Source of the DNA: Primorskyibacter flagellatus
GTDB lineage: Bacteria > Pseudomonadota > Alphaproteobacteria > Rhodobacterales > Rhodobacteraceae
Reading direction: 5' to 3'
Assembly (NCBI RefSeq): GCF_014638275.1
Contig: NZ_BMFJ01000001.1
Span: 1,662,338-1,726,337 of the forward strand
Length of the DNA stretch: 64,000 nt
Numbering within the stretch: position 1 is the stretch's first letter; every line of letters begins with the position of its first letter. Under the pieces are notes generated by a model. That model ran no database searches, was not told the origin of the DNA, and saw only the letters and a program-made list of their open reading frames with translations. A program made the position numbers and the translations under genes. Below are positions 53,444-61,273 of the stretch, piece after piece.

Positions 53444-54595
53444 TCAGGTCGAAAGCCACGGTGACACAGTGCGGCGCCTGTAGATAACGAGAACGGACAA
53501 CAGGCTGATTTGAAGAACGAGGAACGCCGCCATGGCGGGAACCAGTCCGAACCGATCTGCGAGCACTCCTGCAAGGATCACGGGTATCGAGAAACCACAG
53601 TAGGCGTATGCAAAGAGGCCGGCGGTGGCCCGAGCGCGGTTATCTGGAGAGAGCATTGCAACTTCGGAAAGAGCGGCAAGGTAGGCGAACCCGTAGCTCG
53701 ACGCGCTGGTGAGAGCCGTGCCCAACAGTATCAGGATAATCGACTGAAACGCGGCTCCCAAAAACAGTCCGCCGAACCCCAATGGGATAAGCCATAGCCC
53801 GATGCGAAGCGCTTGCGCATTGCGCATGCGCCGGGCCACTGGTTGGCAGAGGAAGCCCACGAACAGCGCCAGGAAGATTACGAACCCGGACCATCCCCCG
53901 AGGCCATTCTGCGCAAGCAGGAGAGGCACCACGGCAATCGTCATTCCGGTCGATGCCCACGTCAGCGCCAGGGCTACCCCATACTGTGCGCCGCCTACCG
54001 GAAAAACCGGAAGCCTGACAAGCGGCACCCGCCGAGGGCGTCCAACCCTTGGTAGCAGAACGCAGGTCAACACAAGCACAGGCACGGCCGATAGAAGGAC
54101 CCAGAAGCTGATCGGCGTAAGGCTGGGCCCCTGCACTGTCAAGCTCAGCCCAGTTGCCAGTGCGCCACCACCGAAGCCCATCGATGTCGAAGAGGTGACA
54201 GTGAGCGCAGCCTGCTTCGTTCGTGCCTCGCCCATCAACTCAATCATGTAGGCGGTGCCCGAAGTGGTCGCTAAGCCGGTGCCGATCCCCAACATGACCC
54301 TTGCGAGCACAAGCTGCGTCCAGCCCGGCGACAGCGTGAGCAGAAGGGTGGCCCCTCCGCTCAGCAGTAGCGCCATCGCGATTGGCCCACGACGCCCGAC
54401 CCGATCAGACAACCCCCCGAGGAAGATTAGCGTTGGCATGAGACCACCAACATACGCCGCAAAAGCAACCGTTGCCGCCGTGGCCCCGAGCCTGCTGTCG
54501 GCGACGTAGACGGGATAAAGCGGCGCCTGGAGATTGACTGCGAAGGTGACGGCGAAAAGGCAGAGCGCCAGGATCGGGGCGGAAATTCGATGCAT
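53444..54595 (-). CDS. Major facilitator superfamily exporter
   Basis: The 383 residues form about 12 membrane helices, beginning ISAPILALCLFAVTFAVNLQ. They show the MFS loop 2-3 motif GGLSDRVGRRGPIAMALLLS (about 61-80) and the motif-C-like RVMLGIGTGLATTSGTAYMI. Drug or metabolite efflux is likely; the substrate is unknown. AGAGGA precedes ATG 54595. It is divergent from a MocR regulator, with a palindrome in the shared 110-base promoter region, so the regulator probably controls it. Confidence 0.88.
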   Translation of the reverse strand: MHRISAPILALCLFAVTFAVNLQAPLYPVYVADSRLGATAATVAFAAYVGGLMPTLIFLGGLSDRVGRRGPIAMALLLSGGATLLLTLSPGWTQLVLARVMLGIGTGLATTSGTAYMIELMGEARTKQAALTVTSSTSMGFGGGALATGLSLTVQGPSLTPISFWVLLSAVPVLVLTCVLLPRVGRPRRVPLVRLPVFPVGGAQYGVALALTWASTGMTIAVVPLLLAQNGLGGWSGFVIFLALFVGFLCQPVARRMRNAQALRIGLWLIPLGFGGLFLGAAFQSIILILLGTALTSASSYGFAYLAALSEVAMLSPDNRARATAGLFAYAYCGFSIPVILAGVLADRFGLVPAMAAFLVLQISLLSVLVIYRRRTVSPWLST

Positions 54596-54664
54596 GGTGT
54601 CCTCTGGAAGAATAGTCCGGTCCGAAATGCACCGGCGGGTCTGGTCGCAACAGGCACGCACCAT

Positions 54665-54684
54665 TACAGTTTCGACAAACTGTA
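54665..54684. promoter_or_regulatory. Palindromic MocR operator
   Basis: TACAGTTT (54665-54672) and AAACTGTA (54677-54684) are perfect inverted arms around CGAC, in the divergent MFS/MocR promoter region. TTGGAT-AAAT-like promoter sequence follows at 54686. Confidence 0.65.
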
Positions 54685-54705
54685 TTGGATAAATGAGCAG
54701 CACAG

Positions 54706-56115
54706 ATGGATTCAGAGATCCTCTCCCGCACCGGTGAGATGACCCTGGTTGAACAGGTGATGGATGCGCTGCGGACCCGTATTGCGGGCCGCAAAGCGGC
54801 GCCGGGCGCAAAACTTCCCTCGATCCGACGTCTTTCAGAACAACTCGGGGTCTCACGCTCGACTGTGGTCGAGGCTTACGACCGGCTAACGGCGGAGGGC
54901 CTGGTGCAGTCGCGGCGCGGATCGGGATTCTATGTCTCCCGGCATCTGCCCCCCTTCTCGCTTCGTGAAAGCAGCCCCCAAGTGGCTCGTGAAATCGATC
55001 CGTTCCGGATTACTCGGCAGGCGCTCGACAGCCGCCACATCCGGGCGAACCCGGGCTGCGGCTGGTTGCCCGAAAGCTGGATGCCACAGGACGAGATCCG
55101 CCGTGCGTTGCGAAGCTTGGCCCGCAAGACGGACGCTGGCTTGACTGACTACAGCACGCCCTTGGGCCTGCCCGAATTGCGTAGCATACTGGGCGTCCGG
55201 ATGGCAGACGCCGGGGTCGAGGCGCACCCAGATCAGATCATGCTGACCGAAAGCGGCACGCAGGCTCTTGATCTCGTCTGCCGACTTCTGCTGGAACCCG
55301 GAGACCGCGTGCTGGTGGACGACCCGTGTTACTTCAACTTCCTCGCCCTCTTCCGTGCGCACCGCGTCGAAGCGATCAGCATTCCGCGCACGCCTGTCGG
55401 TCCGGATGTCGAAGCGATGGAGGCGGCACTCCAAGAACATCGCCCGCGCCTCTACATCACAAATTCCGGCCCACACAATCCGACCGGAACCGTGATGTCG
55501 CCGGTGACATGCCACCGGCTTCTCCGGCTTGCAGAACGGCACGACTTGCTGATCGTTGAAGACGACATCCTTTCCGATTTCGAAGAGCGCCCCTCCCCAA
55601 GGCTGGCGGCCTTCGACGGTTTCGAGAGGGTGATTCAGATCGGCAGCTTCTCGAAGACCCTCTCTGCGTCAATACGTTGCGGATACATCGCCGCGCGCCC
55701 GGATTGGATCGACCCGCTGGTCGACCTGAAACTCGCGACCTCCTTTGGCGGGGGGGCGATGTCAGCTGAACTCGTGCTGCATTTGCTGAAGGAGGGAAGT
55801 TATCGCCGCCATGTGCAGGGCCTGCGAACACGCCTGGTCGAGGCCACCGGCGCGATCATCCCGCAGTTGGCCCGCCTTGGCATCACGCCTTGGCACAGAC
55901 CCGAGTCCGGACTATTTCTTTGGTGTCGGCTGCCTGAAGGCGTAGACGGTGCGGCCATGACCCGCTTGGCTTGGGAGAAGGGGATCGTTCTGGCGCCGGG
56001 CAACGCGTTCAGCGCCTCGTTGAACTGCGGTTCGTTCATGCGCTTCAATACGGCTCAGATGTGGGGCATGGACGTCGAAGGGCAAATTAGAGAGCTTCTG
56101 GATCGTTTGTCATAG
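54706..56115 (+). CDS. MocR-type GntR regulator with aminotransferase domain
   Basis: The 469-residue fusion has an N-terminal GntR winged helix (LPSIRRLSEQLGVSRSTVVE, about 41-60; SRRGSGFYVS wing) and a class I aminotransferase-like PLP domain. The latter shows DDPCYFNFLALFRAH, NSGPHNPTGTVMS and the PLP-lysine motif QIGSFSKTLSASIRCGYIAA. MocR proteins sense PLP or an amino compound and usually activate the divergent gene. It is the last gene before the right island end. Confidence 0.93.
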   Translation: MDSEILSRTGEMTLVEQVMDALRTRIAGRKAAPGAKLPSIRRLSEQLGVSRSTVVEAYDRLTAEGLVQSRRGSGFYVSRHLPPFSLRESSPQVAREIDPFRITRQALDSRHIRANPGCGWLPESWMPQDEIRRALRSLARKTDAGLTDYSTPLGLPELRSILGVRMADAGVEAHPDQIMLTESGTQALDLVCRLLLEPGDRVLVDDPCYFNFLALFRAHRVEAISIPRTPVGPDVEAMEAALQEHRPRLYITNSGPHNPTGTVMSPVTCHRLLRLAERHDLLIVEDDILSDFEERPSPRLAAFDGFERVIQIGSFSKTLSASIRCGYIAARPDWIDPLVDLKLATSFGGGAMSAELVLHLLKEGSYRRHVQGLRTRLVEATGAIIPQLARLGITPWHRPESGLFLWCRLPEGVDGAAMTRLAWEKGIVLAPGNAFSASLNCGSFMRFNTAQMWGMDVEGQIRELLDRLS

Positions 56116-56189
56116 AGACCCTGCCTTTGTTGACCGCAGCAGCCAAGGCGAAATCGCATTATGAGGCCATACGAATTTGGCTCAGCACC

Positions 56190-56252
56190 GTGGTCCACAT
56201 TGTCCGTAACCTACTGAACTTTATCGAGCGAATTGAGGCCGTCGTGGTCCAC
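56190..56252. repeat. Right-end integrase arm-type sites
   Basis: GTGGTCCAC at 56190-56198 and 56244-56252, direct copies 54 bases apart and about 40-100 bases inside attR. They match the inverted pair at 30824-30851 near attL. The rest of 56116-56515 has no gene. Confidence 0.6.
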
Positions 56253-56293
56253 ATCACCCCTTATTTTGTTGAGCTTTCCGCCACTTCTGGCAG

Positions 56294-56353
56294 TCCCCTA
56301 CGGGCTGCCATTTTCCCCGCAGCACACCTTGTTTTGTTGACGCTCGATGGTCC
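56294..56353. repeat. Right attachment site (attR direct repeat)
   Basis: 58 of 60 bases match 30760-30819, beginning with the 17-base 3' end of tRNA-Glu including CCA. The bases after it (GGTTGCTGACCAC...) stay recognisably similar to the left arm region for about 35 bases, which may point to an older related insertion. Confidence 0.93.
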
Positions 56354-56515
56354 GGTTGCTGACCACTCTTTGGCGCGTGGGACACCTTGAGCGTGGCAGC
56401 GGTTGGCGCCGGAGAATTCCTCGGTTCAGGTGTTTATTGAGTGGACGGAGCAGGGCGGGTCTCGGGCGTCTGCCGCGCAAACACGACGCGGATTATGAAT
56501 GCGGCGACCTGTGGA

Positions 56516-57553
56516 TCAGGGCGACACGTCCCGCTGGAAGGTTTCGTTCCAGAAGTCCAGCAGAAGTGTTCGTCGATTGGCGTCGCGCGCGACGAGAAGG
56601 GTGGGCGACAGCGGAATGAATCGGAGGGCGCTGCCGGACAGCCCGGTTTCCCCGACCTCGAGTTCTGAGAAGAGGCCTGCGCGTGACAGCAGCGACCGTG
56701 CCTCGGGTGTGAGCAGGAATTCGAGAAAGTCGATGGCCTCGGCCTTTTGGGCCGCACCGCGCGGGATCATGTAGGCGCGCGACAGCAGGAGAGTGTAATC
56801 TTCGGGCATGATCAGTCCGACCTCAGGCGCGCCGGAGTTCAGGATGTAGGACCCGAGCACGTTGTAGGCGATGACGAAGCGGCCTTCGGCCACGCCTGCG
56901 ATGATCTCCGCCGAACAGCAGGTGGCGATAGCATCGACGCGGGAAAAGCCTTCGAGCAAAGCACCGAATGTGGTGGCTTCCAGACTGTCGCTGTGAGCGA
57001 ACAGGTAGCCCAGCCCCGACTCCGCTATGTCGTATGTGGCGATCCGGCTCCGGAAGAAACGGGGCCGGTTTCGCATTGCGTCGAGCAACGCGAAACGGCT
57101 GCGCGGTATGTCGTCTCCTTTGACGAGGGTCTTGTTGTAGGCGATGACCGCCGGTTCGATCGTGACGCCCCACAATTCGTCGCGCCAGCGGCGCGTGGCG
57201 GGCAGGGCCAGGGTTGCGGCCGAGCGATGCGGATGCGCGCAGGCCGCGTTTGCCAGCCAGACCATCTGCTGGACCGCCGAGGAGAGGATCGCGTCGGCCT
57301 GCGGCCCTCTGCCACGGCAGTCGTCGCGGCTGCGGTCGAACAAGGCGTTGGAGCCCCATTGCTCGTAACTGATGGCGAGATGGGGATTGAGTTCTGCGAA
57401 CCGCTCCATCACGGGCCGGAAGATGCCGATGTCCGTTGTTGAACGCACCAGGATCTCCGTCTCGCCGTCGCCGAACCGTGTGACCGCCTCCTGGGCAGGC
57501 GCAGGGGATGTCAGGGGTAACAGCAGCAGAACGGCCTGCAGAAACCGGATCAT
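56516..57553 (-). CDS. Periplasmic solute-binding protein linked to TctE/TctD
   Basis: The 345-residue product has a signal peptide (FLQAVLLLLPLTSPAPAQEA) and a type 2 periplasmic binding fold (ILVRSTTDIGIFRPVMERFA, SNALFDRSRDDCRGRG, WGVTIEPAVIAYNKTLV). Its start overlaps the sensor kinase stop by four bases, so it is probably an accessory sensor that binds a ligand and signals to TctE rather than a transport component. It may be iron-type in fold; the ligand is unknown. Confidence 0.82.
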   Translation of the reverse strand: MIRFLQAVLLLLPLTSPAPAQEAVTRFGDGETEILVRSTTDIGIFRPVMERFAELNPHLAISYEQWGSNALFDRSRDDCRGRGPQADAILSSAVQQMVWLANAACAHPHRSAATLALPATRRWRDELWGVTIEPAVIAYNKTLVKGDDIPRSRFALLDAMRNRPRFFRSRIATYDIAESGLGYLFAHSDSLEATTFGALLEGFSRVDAIATCCSAEIIAGVAEGRFVIAYNVLGSYILNSGAPEVGLIMPEDYTLLLSRAYMIPRGAAQKAEAIDFLEFLLTPEARSLLSRAGLFSELEVGETGLSGSALRFIPLSPTLLVARDANRRTLLLDFWNETFQRDVSP

Positions 57554-58923
57554 GACGGCACCCGGGCGGAGGGAAAGACGAGAGCGGCGCGGAAACCCGT
57601 CTCGTCCTGTGTCATTGTCACGCGGCCGGCGAAGGCCGCCGCGACGGACGTCACGATCGAGAGGCCGATCCCGGTGCTGTTCTCATGCGAGCCGGCGGTG
57701 CGATTGAAGCGGTCGCCAAGTCGGGCGATCACGCCCTCGGCGGGTCCCGCGCCGCAGTCGTGGACCCAGAGGATCACCTCACCCCCCTCCTGACTGGCCC
57801 CGATCGACACCGGCGGCTTGCCGTATTTCAATGCGTTGCCGAGCAGGTTCCGCGCGGCCTCCTGCAGAGAGAAGGCATCAGCCAGCACGATCACCGGCTC
57901 TTCGCCGATGACCAGCCGCAGCTCCGTTTCGGGTGCCAGCGCCAGGCTGTCGTCCCGTTCCATGACCTCGAGAGCCACTTCGCGCAGATCGACCGGGGTA
58001 CGCGCGACGCTGTCGGTCCGGTGGACCACCAGAGCCCGGCTGAGGAGCTGGTCCAGCAGCTTGCTTAGCGAGCGCGTGCGTATGAGCAGCCGATCGAGCG
58101 CCCGGCGGCGTGACACCCCGTCAGTCTCGACCGTGGCGCTTTCCGCATGGATCTGGATCGCGGCGACCGGCGTGCGCAACTGGTGCGCGGTGTCCGAGAT
58201 CAGGTTGCGCATAGCCTCGACCTGGCCGTCCAGCCGCGCCATGAAGCGGTTCATCGCGCCCAGCATGACCTGCAGTTCGCGCGGCAGGTTGTCCGTGGGC
58301 ATGGGCGTCAGATCGTAGGGGTCCCGCCCGGTGAGGTCGCTGACCAGGGCGTCCAGCGGTCGCAGGGCGGACCGCACCACGAGAACGGCGATGGCCATCA
58401 ACAGGATCCCGGCGGCCGCCATCGGCAGCAATGCGTTCAGCATCAGTTCCGTGGTCATCGCCTGTCGGGCGCGCAGAGTCTGGCCGACGATGACGTCGAC
58501 CGCCCCCGAGAAATCCCTTTCGGTGAAGCGGCGGGTGACCTGAACGAAACGGGCTGGTTCGCCGTCCAGCTCCGCATCGAAAAACCGCGCCGGATCGGCG
58601 CTGCGCGGCGGAGGCACGATCCTCTGCTGCGGGTCTACGCTGGTGATGATCTCCCTCCCCGGGTCGAGAATGGCGTAGTAGATCCGGTCTTCCGGCGCCT
58701 GGGCGAGCAGTTCGAAGGCCGAGACGGGAAGATCGACCAGCGGCGCCCCCTGCTGGATGCGGATCGACTCGGCGATGTCGCTTGCCGCGCCGAACAGGAT
58801 GCGGTCATAGGATTGCCGTGCCGCCTGTCGTCCGTTCCACAGGATCGAGATCGCGACCAGCACCCCGCCCAGCACGAGGATGGCGAGGACCGTTCCGAAC
58901 ACGCGGGCCGTCAGGCTCTGCAT
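57550..58923 (-). CDS. tctE: Sensor histidine kinase (TctE-like)
   Basis: The 457 residues have an N-terminal membrane helix (FGTVLAILVLGGVLVAISIL) and a periplasmic sensor part (about 40-165). A second helix follows (LLPMAAAGILLMAIAVLVV), then HAMP-like linker and the H-box SDTAHQLRTPVAAIQIHAES with the phospho-His. The ATPase part has LLGNALKYGKP (N box) and STGIGLSIVTSVAA (G box). ATG 58923 has GAGG upstream; an ATG 18 bases earlier is an alternative. It likely phosphorylates TctD. Confidence 0.92.
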   Translation of the reverse strand: MQSLTARVFGTVLAILVLGGVLVAISILWNGRQAARQSYDRILFGAASDIAESIRIQQGAPLVDLPVSAFELLAQAPEDRIYYAILDPGREIITSVDPQQRIVPPPRSADPARFFDAELDGEPARFVQVTRRFTERDFSGAVDVIVGQTLRARQAMTTELMLNALLPMAAAGILLMAIAVLVVRSALRPLDALVSDLTGRDPYDLTPMPTDNLPRELQVMLGAMNRFMARLDGQVEAMRNLISDTAHQLRTPVAAIQIHAESATVETDGVSRRRALDRLLIRTRSLSKLLDQLLSRALVVHRTDSVARTPVDLREVALEVMERDDSLALAPETELRLVIGEEPVIVLADAFSLQEAARNLLGNALKYGKPPVSIGASQEGGEVILWVHDCGAGPAEGVIARLGDRFNRTAGSHENSTGIGLSIVTSVAAAFAGRVTMTQDETGFRAALVFPSARVPS

Positions 58924-58933
58924 CGCGCGGGCC

Positions 58934-59605
58934 TCAGGCATCGACGTCGATCCGGTAGCCGATCCCGCGGCTGGTTACGATGCTCACCCCGCTGCCCGCG
59001 AACTTCTTGCGCAGCCGCGCGATATAGAGCTCGATGGCATTCACGCCGACGTCGGCATCCTCGAACCCGTAGAGGGAATCGTAGAGCCGCGCCTTCGACA
59101 GGTACTGCCCGCGATAGCGGATCAGCATGTCGAGCAGCGCCGCCTCACGCCGCGTGAGGTCCAGGTGGCGCCCGTTCAGCACCGCACTGCGGTCCTTCGG
59201 CGCGTACTGCAGCGTGCCGAGCGTGATCTGCTCTTCCTTGCGATCAGCCTCGCGCCGGACCAGCGCCCGCAACCGAGCCTCCAGTTCCCGCTGGTCGAAG
59301 GGTTTGCCGAGGTAATCGTCCGCGCCCTGATCAAGCGCCTCGACCCGGTCCTCGACCGAGGTCAGCGCCGTCAGCATCAGGACCGGCGTCCGGTCGGCCC
59401 GGGCGCGCATTTCGCGCAGAAGGGTGATGCCGGAGCCATCGGGGAGATTGATGTCGAGCAGGATCGCCTCGTAGCGCTGAACGGCAAGACAGTCGCGGGC
59501 GTCATCGACGCTGGACGCAAGATCGCAGGCGACCCCCGACCGTGCCAGATGCGCCATCACGCCCTCGGCCAGATCCTCAGCGTCCTCCACCATCAGGATA
59601 CGCAT
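58934..59605 (-). CDS. tctD: Response regulator (TctD-like, OmpR family)
   Basis: The 223 residues comprise a receiver domain (MRILMVEDAEDLAEGVMAHL; phospho-Asp in EAILLDINLPDGSG, about 50-55; Lys in YLGKPFDQRE) and an OmpR-type winged helix (LTRREAALLDMLIRYRGQYL, VNAIELYIARLRKKF). It is first in the minus-strand operon tctD-tctE-binding protein and divergent from tctCBA. 11-base direct repeats in the shared promoter region (59634) fit its binding style. Confidence 0.94.
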   Translation of the reverse strand: MRILMVEDAEDLAEGVMAHLARSGVACDLASSVDDARDCLAVQRYEAILLDINLPDGSGITLLREMRARADRTPVLMLTALTSVEDRVEALDQGADDYLGKPFDQRELEARLRALVRREADRKEEQITLGTLQYAPKDRSAVLNGRHLDLTRREAALLDMLIRYRGQYLSKARLYDSLYGFEDADVGVNAIELYIARLRKKFAGSGVSIVTSRGIGYRIDVDA

Positions 59606-59633
59606 GACACCCGCTCCTGCTGTTCTGTCGGGC

Positions 59634-59655
59634 TGACAGGTTCATGACAGGAACA
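59634..59655. promoter_or_regulatory. Tandem 11-bp repeats, candidate TctD site
   Basis: TGACAGGTTCA (59634-59644) is followed directly by TGACAGGAACA (59645-59655). OmpR-family regulators bind such direct repeats with 11-base period. The site lies between the divergent tctD and tctC genes. Confidence 0.55.
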
Positions 59656-59760
59656 TTGGTTACACATCCTCAATCCGCAGGAAAGGGCCAAGCGCCCTGC
59701 CCTGCCGGGAAAGACCCGGCGCGAGGGAGTGCGCCGGAGAAGAATCTGAGGAGGACCTCC

Positions 59761-60738
59761 ATGACAATTTCCGCAACCCGCGGCGCGCTTGCTGCCGTCG
59801 CCCTGTCGCTGTCCGCCTTCGCGGCCTCGGCGCAGGAAAACCCCGAATGCATCGCTCCGGCCAACCCGGGCGGGGGCTGGGACTTCACCTGCCGCCAGGT
59901 GGGCAAGTCGCTGCAGGACCTCGGCCTGATCGACCAGACCATGCAGGTCGTGAACCTTGCCGGTGGCGGCGGTGGCGTGGCCTTTGCCGAAGTGGTCAAC
60001 AAGCGCAACGACGCCGACAACCTGATCGTCGCCGCCTCGTCCGCAACCGCTACCCGTCTGGCGCAGGGTGCCTATCCGGGCAACACTATGGACCAGGTCC
60101 GCTGGCTGGCCTCGGTCGGCGCGGACTATGGCGTGATCGCCGTGGCCGCCGACAGCGAAATCGAGACGCTGCCGCAGCTTCTGGATCAGATCAAGGCGGA
60201 TCCGACCTCGGTCTCTATCGCCGGCGGTTCCGCCGTGGGTGGCTGGGACCATCTCAAGGTGCTGATCGCTGCCGACGCCTATGGCATCGAGGACGTGCGC
60301 TCGGTCAAGTACATCGCCTTCGACGGCGGCGGCGAGGCGGTGACCCAGCTTCTGGCGGGTTCCGTTCAGGGCTTCACGGGCGACATCTCCGAGGCCAAGG
60401 GCTTTGTCGACTCCGGTGACATCAAGGTGATCGCGGTCCTGGCCCCGGAGCGTCTGGAAGGCGAATTCTCGTCCTTTCCGACGGCCACTGAACAGGGTGT
60501 GGAGGCCATCGGCGCCAACTGGCGCGGCTTCTATGCCCCGGGCGGGATGTCGGACGAAGCCTACGACGCCTGGGTGTCCAAGATCGGCGAACTTTATGCC
60601 TCGGACGCATGGAAAGAGGTGATGGCGGCCAACGGTCTCGCACCGCTCGACCTGCAGGGCGAGGAATTCCAGAGCTTCGTGTCCGACAGCGTCGCACGGA
60701 TCCAGTCGATCTCCAAAGAAATCGGCATCATCAAGTAG
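59761..60738 (+). CDS. tctC: Tripartite tricarboxylate transporter substrate-binding protein TctC
   Basis: The periplasmic receptor of a TTT-family transporter. The 325 residues have a signal peptide (LAAVALSLSAFAASAQ) and the family signature ECIAPANPGGGWDFTCRQVG (about 27-46). NLAGGGGGVAFAEVVNK and FDGGGEAVTQLLAGSV follow. A very strong AGGAGG precedes the ATG. It is the first gene of tctCBA; a hairpin downstream may keep its expression above that of the membrane genes. The carboxylate bound is not known. Confidence 0.94.
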   Translation: MTISATRGALAAVALSLSAFAASAQENPECIAPANPGGGWDFTCRQVGKSLQDLGLIDQTMQVVNLAGGGGGVAFAEVVNKRNDADNLIVAASSATATRLAQGAYPGNTMDQVRWLASVGADYGVIAVAADSEIETLPQLLDQIKADPTSVSIAGGSAVGGWDHLKVLIAADAYGIEDVRSVKYIAFDGGGEAVTQLLAGSVQGFTGDISEAKGFVDSGDIKVIAVLAPERLEGEFSSFPTATEQGVEAIGANWRGFYAPGGMSDEAYDAWVSKIGELYASDAWKEVMAANGLAPLDLQGEEFQSFVSDSVARIQSISKEIGIIK

Positions 60739-60757
60739 GGCCCCCGGGCCCGACCTG

Positions 60758-60791
60758 CCGGACGTCGCCCTGGGCGGCGCCCGGCCTTTTC
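60758..60791 (+). terminator. Intercistronic hairpin between tctC and tctB
   Basis: A GC-rich stem (GCCGG...CGCCC, then GGGCG...CCCGGC) followed by CTTTTCC, in the 93-base tctC-tctB gap. It resembles an attenuator or mRNA-stabilising structure that would favour the binding-protein message. Confidence 0.45.
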
Positions 60792-60831
60792 CTGACAGTC
60801 ACTCACTGAGCACCCAGAGAAAGGATCCGCC

Positions 60832-61263
60832 ATGAGCGATCGCATCTTCGGTGTCGTCGGCGTTCTCCTCTCCATTGGGTACATATTCGCGGCCCTTGCG
60901 ATCGAGGAGAGCTTCCTTTCGGATGCCGTCGGCCCCAAAGCCTTTCCCCTGATCATCGCCGGCATCCTCGGGATTTCGAGCCTGGTCATCGCCCTGCGCC
61001 CCGATCCCGAACCGCATTGGCCCTCCCTTGCCCGGCTGGTCGAGATCGCCGCCGCGGTGGTCGTTCTGATCCTCTACGCCGAACTTCTGCCGGTGCTGGG
61101 CTTCGTCATCGCCACCGCTTTCGCGGCCGGCTACCTGGCCTGGCGCCTCGGTTCCTCGGCTCTCGAGGCCGTGCTGACCGGCATCGGCACCTCGGTCGGT
61201 ATCTATGTCATCTTCCACCTCGTGCTGGGCCTCTCGCTCGCGCGCGGTCCCTTCGGGTTCTGA
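60832..61263 (+). CDS. tctB: Tripartite tricarboxylate transporter small membrane subunit TctB
   Basis: The 143 residues form about four membrane helices (IFGVVGVLLSIGYIFAALAI, FPLIIAGILGISSLVIALRP, LVEIAAAVVVLILYAELLPV, VGIYVIFHLVLGLSLARGPF). The ending ...LARGPFGF is typical of TctB. AAAGGA precedes the ATG. tctA starts 10 bases after its stop. Confidence 0.92.
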   Translation: MSDRIFGVVGVLLSIGYIFAALAIEESFLSDAVGPKAFPLIIAGILGISSLVIALRPDPEPHWPSLARLVEIAAAVVVLILYAELLPVLGFVIATAFAAGYLAWRLGSSALEAVLTGIGTSVGIYVIFHLVLGLSLARGPFGF

Positions 61264-61273
61264 GGAGAGTTCC

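Larger units (their letters stand above)
30760..56353. mobile_element. Integrative mobilizable element at tRNA-Glu
   Basis: A 25.5-kb island bounded by 60-bp direct repeats that start inside the tRNA-Glu 3' end. It has an integrase next to the left end, a MobQ relaxase, a MobC-like gene and an oriT, but no type IV secretion or phage structural genes. It should therefore transfer only with help from another conjugative system. Cargo includes a putative defence cluster, an alcohol/fatty acid oxidation operon, an IS1182 insertion, a putative replication region and an MFS/MocR pair. Several parts (36-43.7 kb, 52.5-53.3 kb) are visibly richer in A/T than the chromosome. The boundaries are seen directly; mobility is inferred. 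Confidence 0.9.

Noticed and set aside
30777..56293. The island as a prophage or a self-transmissible conjugative element
   Set aside because: No capsid, tail, terminase or lysis genes and no VirB/Tra secretion or coupling-protein genes were seen; relaxase plus oriT alone indicate a mobilizable element.
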